Origin: an uncultured Verrucomicrobiales bacterium
Lineage (GTDB): Bacteria; Verrucomicrobiota; Verrucomicrobiia; Verrucomicrobiales; Akkermansiaceae
Reading direction: 5' to 3'
Assembly (NCBI GenBank): GCA_937969125.1
Contig: CALBVA010000264.1
Location: 1 to 8,060 of the forward strand
DNA length: 8,060 bases
Under the pieces are notes generated by a model. The model was not told the origin of the DNA. It saw only the letters and a list, made by a program, of their open reading frames with translations, and searched no databases. Positions 1-6,848 of this stretch are shown here, piece by piece. The translations under genes were made by a program, and so were the position numbers. Position 1 is the first letter of the stretch; each line of letters begins with the position of its first letter.

Positions 1-3
1 CCT

Positions 4-1947
4 CTAAAAGGTGGTGCCGATGGCGAAGTGGAAGGCTCCGCTGGGTTCGCCATCGTCACGGGTGAGGTTGTGGCCGTATTCGAGGCGGATGGGGCCGACA
101 GGGAGGTCGATGCGAATGCCGAGGCCGGCGGCGAGTTCGACCTCGCTATCGAGCGCGCCGGCATCGAAGAAGCCGACGGCTTTCACTGGGCCCACGATTT
201 TGCGGATATACTCGGCATTCGCGACCCACCAGGTGGTTCCTCCGAGGGGGTTGTTATCGAATTGCGGTCCGAGTTCGCGTTCGGGGAAGGAGCGGACGGT
301 GTTGGAGCCGCCGAGGAATTTTCGAAGATCGATGGGGAGATTTTCATCGTCACCACTGGCTTGGATGAGGCCACCGCGTAGGCCGAGGGCGTATGAGCTA
401 TCGTCTGAGATGGAGTCATAGTAGCTTAACTGCCCCTCAATCTCGAAGAAGCCGACGCTCTCTTCACCGAGTGAAAATCCGAGGGAGGTATCGACCCGGG
501 CGAACCAGCCATCGGATGGGAGGGCGGGGTCATCACGTCGGTCGTAGAGTTGGCGGAACTGGAGCCGGCTAATGCCGTAGTTGGTCGCTCCCAGCAACTC
601 ATCCGGCAGGGTGCTGGTGGTGTGGGTGAAGGAGTTAAGAAGCGCAAGGGTGGCTGAGTAGTGTTCGCCACGGTCGAAGGAGAGTTCGCTGCCGAAGCCC
701 ACCTCGAATTTTCGGTAGCTTTCGTAGTCCCTCGTGATGCCGTAGAGCCGGTGGCTGAGCTGCATTTCACGGTCGTAGTAGAAGGGATCGGTCAGTCCGA
801 GTTCGCCGAGGATGCCGAGCGAGGTGAACTCCAGGGCGCCGGTGAGATTGAGGAGGCGTCCGTGGAAATTTCGGTCGAAGTAGCGGGCTCCGAGGATGAA
901 TCCCTCCCGCGATCCGAAGCCTCCGCTGAAGGAGTATCCCCGCGCCTTGGCCTCGCTGAGGTGAAGGGTGAGGTCGAGATTGGTGGTTTCGCCGACTTGT
1001 TTGTTTTCGAGTCGCACGCTGCTGAAGGCACCGGTGGAGAGAAGTCGCTTGATAGACTTATTGATTTCATCCTCATCGAAGTTTTCGCCAACTACGCCCT
1101 CGAAGAGATCCCTGATGCGGTGTTTCTTGGTTTTCTCAAGACCCTGAATGTCGAAGGAACGGACTTTGTATTTCGTGCCCGGGGTGATGTTGAAGGTAAG
1201 GCGGATGCTGGAGCCATCGGTCTCCTTGAAAAGTTGGATGGAGATATCGGAGTAGCCTCTTCTCCGGTAGTCTTCCTGCACGGACTTGCGAATCTTCAGT
1301 ATTGTTTCGGAAGTGGCGGGTTGGCCGTTGGTGTCTTGAAGTTTTTGGGCGAGATCGGTGGAGGGGCCGACGGGTGACTTTAGGCGGGATGCGGCGAGAT
1401 TGAAAAGAGGGCCGGGCCGGATGGCGAGGGTGAAGGGGATCTTGCCGTCCACAGTGCGGGTCTGCTGGGTAGCGGTCACGGAGGCTTGCCAGTATCCCCG
1501 CGAGTTCATCAGGGCGACAATGCGACCGGTTCCGGAACTGACCTCTGAGGCGAGGAAGGCGCGCTGGTCACCGGCTTCGGGGAAGGGTGCGGCGAACTGA
1601 GTTTTGACGTCATCCTGCACGGTGACATCGACGCCGGTCACGGTGAGTTCGCCGAGGTATTTTGCGAGGCCTTCGACGACGGTGAGGCGGATGACGTCGC
1701 CCCCGGGGAGGGACCAATTGACGAGGGCATCCGGCAGGCCGTGCTGACGGAGGTAGGTCTCCACGAGGTAGGCGGCATCGTCCGCGCGGAAGGAGGTGGC
1801 GGGGCGGCGTTTGATGTAGTCAAGCCGACCTTGCACCGCTTCTTCGAGGCCTTTTTTAGTGTATGATTCCAGACCGACAAAATCCAGCTTCGCACCCCAC
1901 GACGGGAGGATGAGAAAGAGGATCAGGGCGCAGCGGAAGAGGGACAT
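4..1947 (-). CDS. tamA: TamA-like Omp85 outer-membrane assembly protein
   Basis: This is a 647-residue outer-membrane beta-barrel protein of the Omp85 superfamily, expected to assemble or translocate proteins at the outer membrane with a TamB partner. Residues 1-19 form a signal-peptide-like stretch (short basic start, hydrophobic core, cleavage plausible after WGA). Residues about 22-333 read as four POTRA-like units (about 22-93, 97-178, 182-258, 261-333), each with the beta-alpha-alpha-beta-beta rhythm; the fourth is clearest (KVRSFDIQGL start, STGAFSSVRLE near 304-314). The barrel follows from about 335 to the terminal Phe647. Typical barrel marks are YDRRDDPALPSDGW (468-481), the L6-loop region FLGGSNTVRSF (544-554) and GPIRLEYG (618-625). 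The L6 motif is VRSF where VRGF/VRGY is usual. The start ATG lies 2 bases after the upstream gene's stop, with no Shine-Dalgarno visible, so translational coupling is likely. It could instead be a BamA paralogue, but a BamA normally has five POTRAs and the tamB neighbour favours TamA. Confidence 0.87.
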   Translation of the reverse strand: MSLFRCALILFLILPSWGAKLDFVGLESYTKKGLEEAVQGRLDYIKRRPATSFRADDAAYLVETYLRQHGLPDALVNWSLPGGDVIRLTVVEGLAKYLGELTVTGVDVTVQDDVKTQFAAPFPEAGDQRAFLASEVSSGTGRIVALMNSRGYWQASVTATQQTRTVDGKIPFTLAIRPGPLFNLAASRLKSPVGPSTDLAQKLQDTNGQPATSETILKIRKSVQEDYRRRGYSDISIQLFKETDGSSIRLTFNITPGTKYKVRSFDIQGLEKTKKHRIRDLFEGVVGENFDEDEINKSIKRLLSTGAFSSVRLENKQVGETTNLDLTLHLSEAKARGYSFSGGFGSREGFILGARYFDRNFHGRLLNLTGALEFTSLGILGELGLTDPFYYDREMQLSHRLYGITRDYESYRKFEVGFGSELSFDRGEHYSATLALLNSFTHTTSTLPDELLGATNYGISRLQFRQLYDRRDDPALPSDGWFARVDTSLGFSLGEESVGFFEIEGQLSYYDSISDDSSYALGLRGGLIQASGDDENLPIDLRKFLGGSNTVRSFPERELGPQFDNNPLGGTTWWVANAEYIRKIVGPVKAVGFFDAGALDSEVELAAGLGIRIDLPVGPIRLEYGHNLTRDDGEPSGAFHFAIGTTF

Positions 1948-1949
1948 CG

Positions 1950-4900
1950 TTACTTAAATCGGAGCGAGAAGACAACGAGGGCGCGGGTCTGGCCTTGGTC
2001 ATCGATTTGGGTGGTGAAGTCCCATTGGTCGCTCAGCTCGAGGGTGGCGGATGAGAACTTTCGCCCGGTGAACTGGTTGGTGTCGCCGAGGGAGAGATCG
2101 ATCTGATCGGAGTTTTTGAGGAAGCGTTGGAGGAGGGTTTTATCGCGACCTCGGTTGCGGCGGCGGAAGCCTTCGAGGAGATATTGTAGGGCTTTTTGCG
2201 AGGCGACCTGTCGGTCCTCCAGTTGGGCGGAGGCGGATCCGGTGGCGAGGAGGAGCATGATCTCGTTTTCCGGAAGAGGCGGGCTTGAGGTGAAGATGAG
2301 CTTGGGATTTTGGACGGGGCCGGTGACGTAGAGTTGCACGAGGTATTGGCCGACCTGTGAGCTGCCGCGGACATCGATGAATGGATTGGTGAGTGCGTCT
2401 TCCCGGAGAATGACTTTACCGGTGGTGACCTTCAGTTCGGAGAAGGGAAGGTCCGCGACGAGGTCAGTGGCATTGAGAGTGCCGGAGGTTTTGGGATCGC
2501 CAATGGTGCCGGTGATCATGACATCGCCACGGACTTCACCTTGAGCGAGGTTTCCGCGGATGAGGATGGGATCGCCCGTGACGACTTTGATGCGGAGGGC
2601 CCAGTCACCAAAGGGCGCTGGAACACTGGAGCTGGAGCCGCCGCCCTTGCGCGCCTGCGAGGAGAAGGAGGGAACAGAGGGGCGGGGGACATCGGTGGAA
2701 CGTGGGACGCCGAAGGGGAGGATTTCGAAGTCCTTATAGATGAGGCTTTCGGCAATCTCCAAAGTGCCGGTGATCGCGGCCTTGGAAAGCGGACCGGAGA
2801 GCTTCAGCTTCGGGTGGCCACGGAAGGTGAAATCTGGAGTGCGAGTGAGGAGGAAGTAGCGTCCGCTGGCATTAATATCGAAGACGGGTTCGTCACCGGC
2901 GAGATCAATGGTGCCATCAATCTTCGCGTCGCCACCGGAGAGGGAGAAATCGGCTGAGTTTACGGTGACCTTTTTTCCCTGGAAGGAGAGATTGACGCTG
3001 GAATTTCGGAAGTCGGAGATGGGCGAGTCTTCGAGGCGGAGCTTGCCGAGCTGGATCTTTACGGAGCCGCGATAGTCGGGATTAGCAAGGGTGCCGTCGA
3101 CGAGGAGATTCAGTTTCAGGTTTCCTTCGATAACTTTGATGTTGGGAGCGAAGGGCTTGATGCGGGTGAGATCGAAATCGGGCGAGATAGCCTCTAGGTT
3201 GATAGGGGCAGCGGCGGGGGATTTTTCCCGATCTAGCCAGGCGCGGGGGAGGAAGGGAATGTCACCCGCCACGTTGATGAGCGGGCCGTCGGGTTCGGTC
3301 GCGGAGGCCTGCAGCATCAGCTGCTGAGCAGTGGTGCGGAACTTTAGCGAGACGTCGATGGGCGGGACTTTCGGTTGGTCGGCGGTGCGGAATTTCGAGA
3401 GGGTGGCGAAGCCATTCAGTTGCGGGTTTTTCAGAGTGCCATTTAAGGTGAGGTCGGCCTCGGTGATACCACTGAGCGATTTTGGGATGGGGGCGAACTT
3501 GGAAAGTCGCTGTAGGGTGAGCGGGACTGATTTGATGTTCAATTTCACCGGCTCGCTTAGATCTAGAAATTCCTCTAGCGAGGCGATCTTAAGCGGGGCT
3601 GGGAGCTTGCCGGAGACGGTGAGAAGCTTGTTTTGCCCTTCGGTGAGGTTGAGGCGGTCAATGGTGAGGGTCTCGTCTTTCCACTCCAGAGCGGTCTCGA
3701 TCTGGCCCTCCGGCGCGGTCATCTGGAGCGACTTCACAGTGACACTGTGGGGCCAGTCGTAGTCAATCTGACCGCTCGTGGTGGCGTCGGGGAGGCCGTC
3801 CTTGTTTAGGCGGAGGCGGCCGAGATCGAGCGATCCCTGATGCTCGGTGTGGGTGCCGTTGCCGGTGAGATTGAGCTGTAGTGGACCGGTGAGCATGGGA
3901 TCCAGTCGGCTGGCATCGGCGACATCTGCCACGACCTTGGCGGTGTAGGTTTGGGACTCGACGGCATAGCTGGCATTGACGGTCACGCCATCGAAGGCAC
4001 CGGCGACGAGGTGGACGTTCTGCTTTTCATAATCGACGGTGCCGGTGACCGGCGGGAGGCGGTCGTGGATATTTTCCAGGTTGAACTCGAGGGAGGCGGT
4101 AGACTTGAGAATGTCCTCTTCGTTTAGAGTGACGGTGCCATTGGTGCTAATTTTCCCGTCCACGGCGAGCTTCACGGCGAGGGGTTTCCCAAAGGGGGAG
4201 GTCAATTCCTGCCCGCCTACGGTGAGGGAGATGGTCTCGATTTTCTGTTCCTCATAGCGCAACGCTTTCGCGGCGAATTCGATTCCGGTGCCGGTGTCGG
4301 CGGCGAGGCGGGTGATGGTTCCTTCGACCGGGAGTTCGGGATCCCAGATGTGGGCGACCTTGGCGATATCGAGGGTGGGGGATTTTAGCTCGATCTGGTG
4401 GCTCGTCCGCAGATCGGAGGTGGCGGAGATGAGGCTGCCGGCTACGAGGAGCTCGCCGGAGGCTTTTTGCTCGGGGATGAACTCGATGTTTTGCACCGAG
4501 AGATCCGGGTGGACCGAGAGTTGGTCTAGGCTGAGGAGGTCCTGATGCCAGGTGAGGGTGGATTCGGCATTTACGACCGCGCGTCCGCGATGATCTGTAG
4601 TGCGGAGATCACGGAAGAGGTAGTCATTGGTACCGGCTTCATGGCTAATGGAGCTGAGTGAAAGCGTGGTGATACCGACGACTTCGATATTGAGGTCGTT
4701 CAGCGAGATTTCGGTGGCTCCGAGGAGTTCGCGGGCGAGTTCGATGGGATCGTTGGAGGATTTCTTAGCCTTCTCTGTGGCTACGGCCTCTGTGGAGGGT
4801 GGAGCCGGAGCCTTCGGGTCGATGACGAGATCGAGCCGATTCAGGGTGATGGATTCGATTTTCTTTTCCATCAATGAGCTGACGGACCAATCGAGCCGGA

Positions 4901-5183
4901 CGAGGTCTGACTTCACTTCCTGCACCTTTGATTCGCCGGTGAGGGATATATTGTGAAGAGAGATGCCGGTGAGGAGGTTTCCCTGTACTTCGTATCTGCC
5001 GCTGAGGAGTTGGGCTTCGAGCTGCTGATCGATGACGTAGCGCAGGCCCCACCGTGCGCCCGGCCCGGAGGCCCAGGCGAGGAAGCCTATAAGCAGGAGG
5101 AAAAAGCCGCCCATCCAGCGCTTCCAGCGTCTCCGTTTTTTCGGAGCTGGATTTTCGGAAGGTGTGGGTTCGGATTCTGGCAT
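1950..5183 (-). CDS. tamB: TamB-like (DUF490) inner-membrane-anchored translocation/assembly protein
   Basis: This 1077-residue protein is predicted to span the periplasm as an AsmA-like/TamB beta-taco and to partner the outer-membrane TamA. The N-terminus is a short acidic/proline stretch, a basic cluster (KKRRRWKR, 15-22) and one membrane segment (about 24-39), giving an N-in, C-periplasmic anchor. Residues about 45-820 are long alternating hydrophobic/polar beta-strand sequence with many 'xxLxLxGxxxxP' units. The C-terminal TamB domain is recognisable: TGPVQNPKLIFTSSPPLPENEI (positions about 954-975, split here only by description) contains the family's SxPPLPExEI signature, followed by LLLATG, and the protein ends VVFSLRFK. 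E. coli TamB is about 1259 residues, so this one is somewhat shorter. A low-complexity Pro/Ser/Gly linker occupies about 824-857. It is the first gene of the pair and tamA follows after 2 bases. The ATG at 5183 is chosen because it directly precedes the basic cluster and membrane anchor. Confidence 0.9.
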   Translation of the reverse strand: MPESEPTPSENPAPKKRRRWKRWMGGFFLLLIGFLAWASGPGARWGLRYVIDQQLEAQLLSGRYEVQGNLLTGISLHNISLTGESKVQEVKSDLVRLDWSVSSLMEKKIESITLNRLDLVIDPKAPAPPSTEAVATEKAKKSSNDPIELARELLGATEISLNDLNIEVVGITTLSLSSISHEAGTNDYLFRDLRTTDHRGRAVVNAESTLTWHQDLLSLDQLSVHPDLSVQNIEFIPEQKASGELLVAGSLISATSDLRTSHQIELKSPTLDIAKVAHIWDPELPVEGTITRLAADTGTGIEFAAKALRYEEQKIETISLTVGGQELTSPFGKPLAVKLAVDGKISTNGTVTLNEEDILKSTASLEFNLENIHDRLPPVTGTVDYEKQNVHLVAGAFDGVTVNASYAVESQTYTAKVVADVADASRLDPMLTGPLQLNLTGNGTHTEHQGSLDLGRLRLNKDGLPDATTSGQIDYDWPHSVTVKSLQMTAPEGQIETALEWKDETLTIDRLNLTEGQNKLLTVSGKLPAPLKIASLEEFLDLSEPVKLNIKSVPLTLQRLSKFAPIPKSLSGITEADLTLNGTLKNPQLNGFATLSKFRTADQPKVPPIDVSLKFRTTAQQLMLQASATEPDGPLINVAGDIPFLPRAWLDREKSPAAAPINLEAISPDFDLTRIKPFAPNIKVIEGNLKLNLLVDGTLANPDYRGSVKIQLGKLRLEDSPISDFRNSSVNLSFQGKKVTVNSADFSLSGGDAKIDGTIDLAGDEPVFDINASGRYFLLTRTPDFTFRGHPKLKLSGPLSKAAITGTLEIAESLIYKDFEILPFGVPRSTDVPRPSVPSFSSQARKGGGSSSSVPAPFGDWALRIKVVTGDPILIRGNLAQGEVRGDVMITGTIGDPKTSGTLNATDLVADLPFSELKVTTGKVILREDALTNPFIDVRGSSQVGQYLVQLYVTGPVQNPKLIFTSSPPLPENEIMLLLATGSASAQLEDRQVASQKALQYLLEGFRRRNRGRDKTLLQRFLKNSDQIDLSLGDTNQFTGRKFSSATLELSDQWDFTTQIDDQGQTRALVVFSLRFK

Positions 5184-5194
5184 GCGGTAAGATA

Positions 5195-5199
5195 CCTCT
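5195..5199 (-). promoter_or_regulatory. weak possible ribosome binding site of tamB
   Basis: On the minus strand AGAGG sits 11 bases upstream of the tamB ATG. The match to the anti-Shine-Dalgarno is partial and the spacing is long, so this is only a candidate. The rest of the 85-base spacer 5184-5268 shows no convincing terminator or promoter, leaving open whether the upstream DUF6807 gene reads through into tamB. Confidence 0.3.
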
Positions 5200-5268
5200 T
5201 CGGCAGGAGGCTTCCGCAGATTTCATTCCCTGATGGGTAGGGTAAGCGAGATTATTCCGAACGGCGTC

Positions 5269-6189
5269 TTACTTCTTTGCGAATTCCTCGAATGCTTTCT
5301 CGATGTCGTCGCCATTGAACTCCCCGGCTTGCACCAATACGCGGTATTGCTGAGTGAGTGACTCTCCCTTTTTCAGGAGGTATTCGCCCGCTCCCGCTCC
5401 GGTAAAGCTGTTCTCACCGAAGGGATTTGCCGCGAAGAGCCCGTAGGTCCGCGCATGCCAATAGGTCGGGTGACGGAGGTTCTTCGGGTGGTCCATCATG
5501 GTCAAGACCACCGCTTTTCCGTCGGAACCGGGGCCGTAGTAGCTCACCCACTGAGCTTTCTTTCCCCAGACCTCGGCATTTTTCTGGCCGGCGGAATTGA
5601 TGATCTGTCCCTTTGCGACCTCACCCTCATTTCGCAAGGTCGGCGTCACCCGCATTGCAAAAGCTCCTTCTTTCGTATCGCCGAAGGTAACGTCCACCTG
5701 CGCCGTCAGAGTGGTCTTGAAGGTGATTTCCAATGAGGTCCCGCTGAGTTTGAATTCGTAGGTCCGCTTTTCTGAGAGGAGTGATTGGCCATCGTACTGC
5801 CAGAGGAGATTCACCGTGAATGATCCCCCTTCCAGAGCTTCGAAGCTCTGATGCACGATCCGTGATTTTCCATCCGGAGAATGCCAAAAGTCATGACCAT
5901 TCACGAGGCCGTGGGTCAGCCAAAATGACCGGTGATGCGGGTGATCGTGTTCCTCACCCGGCACCTCTTTTTTCATCGGAAAGTGACGAGTGAGATTGGA
6001 CCCACCCGGATCGGTGAGAGGGTAGAGATATGGGACGTGGTGGTCGGTACGGTATTCCGTGATGAGGGTCTCACCGGAGAGGATTTTTAATGATGACCCG
6101 GATTGTTCGTGGCGGAGTGGCTTTGGTTTGGCGGAGGACATAGTGATGAAGAGACCGAGGAGAGTTGTGACGAAGAAGGCCTGGGTCAT
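5269..6189 (-). CDS. secreted DUF6807 family protein (often labelled 'PmoA-like')
   Basis: This 306-residue protein belongs, by its motifs, to the DUF6807 family, common in Planctomycetota, Verrucomicrobiota and Bacteroidota and often annotated as 'methane oxygenase PmoA'. It has nothing visible in common with the real multi-pass PmoA membrane subunit. Residues 1-20 form a signal peptide (hydrophobic 5-16, cleavage plausible after SSA). Family blocks seen are PYLYPLTDPGG (53-63), the His-rich HDHPHHRSFW (81-90), DTKEGAFAMRV (171-181), NSAGQKNAEVWGKKAQWV (198-215) and HPTYWHARTYGLFAANPFG (240-258). The rest is beta-rich. The conserved His and Asp/Glu residues suggest metal or carbohydrate binding, but no reaction is established; in related genomes these genes often sit near sugar-degradation genes, which is not the case here. 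It lies 85 bases upstream of tamB on the same strand and divergent from the sigma factor. The start is supported by an SD-like site and by the signal peptide. Confidence 0.85.
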   Translation of the reverse strand: MTQAFFVTTLLGLFITMSSAKPKPLRHEQSGSSLKILSGETLITEYRTDHHVPYLYPLTDPGGSNLTRHFPMKKEVPGEEHDHPHHRSFWLTHGLVNGHDFWHSPDGKSRIVHQSFEALEGGSFTVNLLWQYDGQSLLSEKRTYEFKLSGTSLEITFKTTLTAQVDVTFGDTKEGAFAMRVTPTLRNEGEVAKGQIINSAGQKNAEVWGKKAQWVSYYGPGSDGKAVVLTMMDHPKNLRHPTYWHARTYGLFAANPFGENSFTGAGAGEYLLKKGESLTQQYRVLVQAGEFNGDDIEKAFEEFAKK

Positions 6190-6197
6190 TTCGATGA

Positions 6198-6202
6198 CCT
6201 TA
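6198..6202 (-). promoter_or_regulatory. ribosome binding site of the DUF6807 gene
   Basis: On the minus strand TAAGG is followed by 8 bases and then the ATG at 6189. It is the best-placed Shine-Dalgarno-like site in the window and supports that start codon over any other. Confidence 0.5.
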
Positions 6203-6220
6203 TTTCCGATGGCGGATGAG

Positions 6221-6247
6221 GGAAACTTTAAATGCGCGGGAATAAGG
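6221..6247 (+). promoter_or_regulatory. candidate ECF-type promoter of the sigma/anti-sigma operon
   Basis: GGAAACTTT (6221-6229) resembles the GGAAC-type -35 element recognised by many ECF sigma factors. A second block, GGAATAAGG (6239-6247), lies where a -10 could be. The site is 20 to 45 bases upstream of the sigma gene, as expected for autoregulation, but the -10 does not match a named consensus. The call is inference from one copy. The whole divergent spacer is only 77 bases (6190-6266), so any promoter of the DUF6807 gene must overlap this stretch. Confidence 0.35.
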
Positions 6248-6261
6248 GCGCGACTTCGCCC
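6246..6261 (+). promoter_or_regulatory. small GC hairpin just upstream of the sigma factor start
   Basis: GGGCG (6246-6250) can pair with CGCCC (6257-6261) across a 6-base loop, ending 5 bases before the ATG at 6267. If transcribed it would occupy the place where a ribosome binding site should be; no Shine-Dalgarno is seen for this start. There is no T-run after it, so it is not a terminator. A five-pair stem may also be chance. Confidence 0.3.
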
Positions 6262-6266
6262 CTCAT

Positions 6267-6848
6267 ATGAGTGAAAATGCCCAAAACCAAAGATGCAGAA
6301 CGATGGATGAATTCGAAGAACTAGTGGATCAATATTACCAGGCGCTTTACCGTTTTGGTTTTTCGCTCGCTAAGAACCCTGACCGTGCCGCTGATCTGGT
6401 GCAGCAGACCTTTGTGATCTGGGCTCAGAAAGGGCACCAATTGAAAGACCGTACCAAGGCCAAGACCTGGCTCTTTACCACGCTCTACCGTGAGCATCTG
6501 GGGAATGCACGCCGCTCCCAGCGGCATCCGGAAATGGAAATCGGCGAAGTCGAACACGAAATTCCCGGCGAGGAAGACCAGACCGATCGTAAGATGGACG
6601 CGCAACGTGCCGTCGCCCTTCTCGGCCAACTGGATGAAACCTTCCGCGCCCCGCTCACCCTTTTTTATCTCCAGCAACATTCCTACAAAGAGATCGCCGA
6701 AATCCTCGATGTGCCTATCGGCACCGTGATGTCACGGATCTCCCGCGGAAAGGAACAACTCCGTAAAAAGATGCAGACCGAGCCCGCTAGTGCTCCCACC
6801 CGCATCGTCGAATTTCAACCTGATACCCTCAAAAACCAAAATGGATAA
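6267..6848 (+). CDS. ECF-family RNA polymerase sigma factor (sigma-70 family)
   Basis: This 193-residue protein is an extracytoplasmic-function sigma factor with only regions 2 and 4. Region 2 covers about 13-83, with the core-binding DLVQQTFVIWAQK (43-55) and the -10-contacting KTWLFTTLYREH (66-77). An acidic linker covers about 88-108 (EIGEVEHEIPGEED). Region 4 covers about 111-170, with the helix-turn-helix SYKEIAEILDVPIGTVMSR (139-157) and the RGKEQLRKKM helix (160-169). A 24-residue tail follows. Its length is usual for the class. Two starts are possible: ATG at 6267, or an in-frame ATG at 6303 (MDEFEELV) which begins right at region 2; neither has a clear Shine-Dalgarno. It overlaps the next gene by 8 bases, which points to a translationally coupled sigma/anti-sigma pair. 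It is divergent from the DUF6807 gene. The regulon is unknown. Confidence 0.93.
   Translation: MSENAQNQRCRTMDEFEELVDQYYQALYRFGFSLAKNPDRAADLVQQTFVIWAQKGHQLKDRTKAKTWLFTTLYREHLGNARRSQRHPEMEIGEVEHEIPGEEDQTDRKMDAQRAVALLGQLDETFRAPLTLFYLQQHSYKEIAEILDVPIGTVMSRISRGKEQLRKKMQTEPASAPTRIVEFQPDTLKNQNG

Noticed and set aside
661..1377. A 238-codon open frame on the plus strand inside tamA
   Set aside because: It lies fully antisense to a well-supported Omp85 gene, its product is acidic, repetitive in Gly/Glu/Val and has no recognisable domain. It is the antisense shadow of a high-GC gene.
2541..3762. Several open plus-strand frames inside tamB (for example 2541-2957 and 3331-3762)
   Set aside because: They are antisense to a continuous 1077-codon gene with a clear family signature, have low-complexity composition and no supporting start context.
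5195..5210. Possible CCTC/GAGG stem covering the tamB ribosome binding site
   Set aside because: Only four pairs around an 8-base loop, easily expected by chance.
4765..5226. A minus-strand frame overlapping the tamB start
   Set aside because: Its product is rich in Arg/Pro/His with no domain, and it is out of frame with tamB, whose N-terminus has a proper membrane anchor.
5234..5248. CCCT/AGGG inverted repeat between the DUF6807 gene and tamB, considered as a terminator
   Set aside because: Four-pair stem without a T-run on the minus strand.
5269..6189. Particulate methane monooxygenase subunit A (true PmoA)
   Set aside because: The protein has one signal peptide and no multi-pass membrane segments, and its motifs are those of DUF6807; there are no pmoB or pmoC neighbours.
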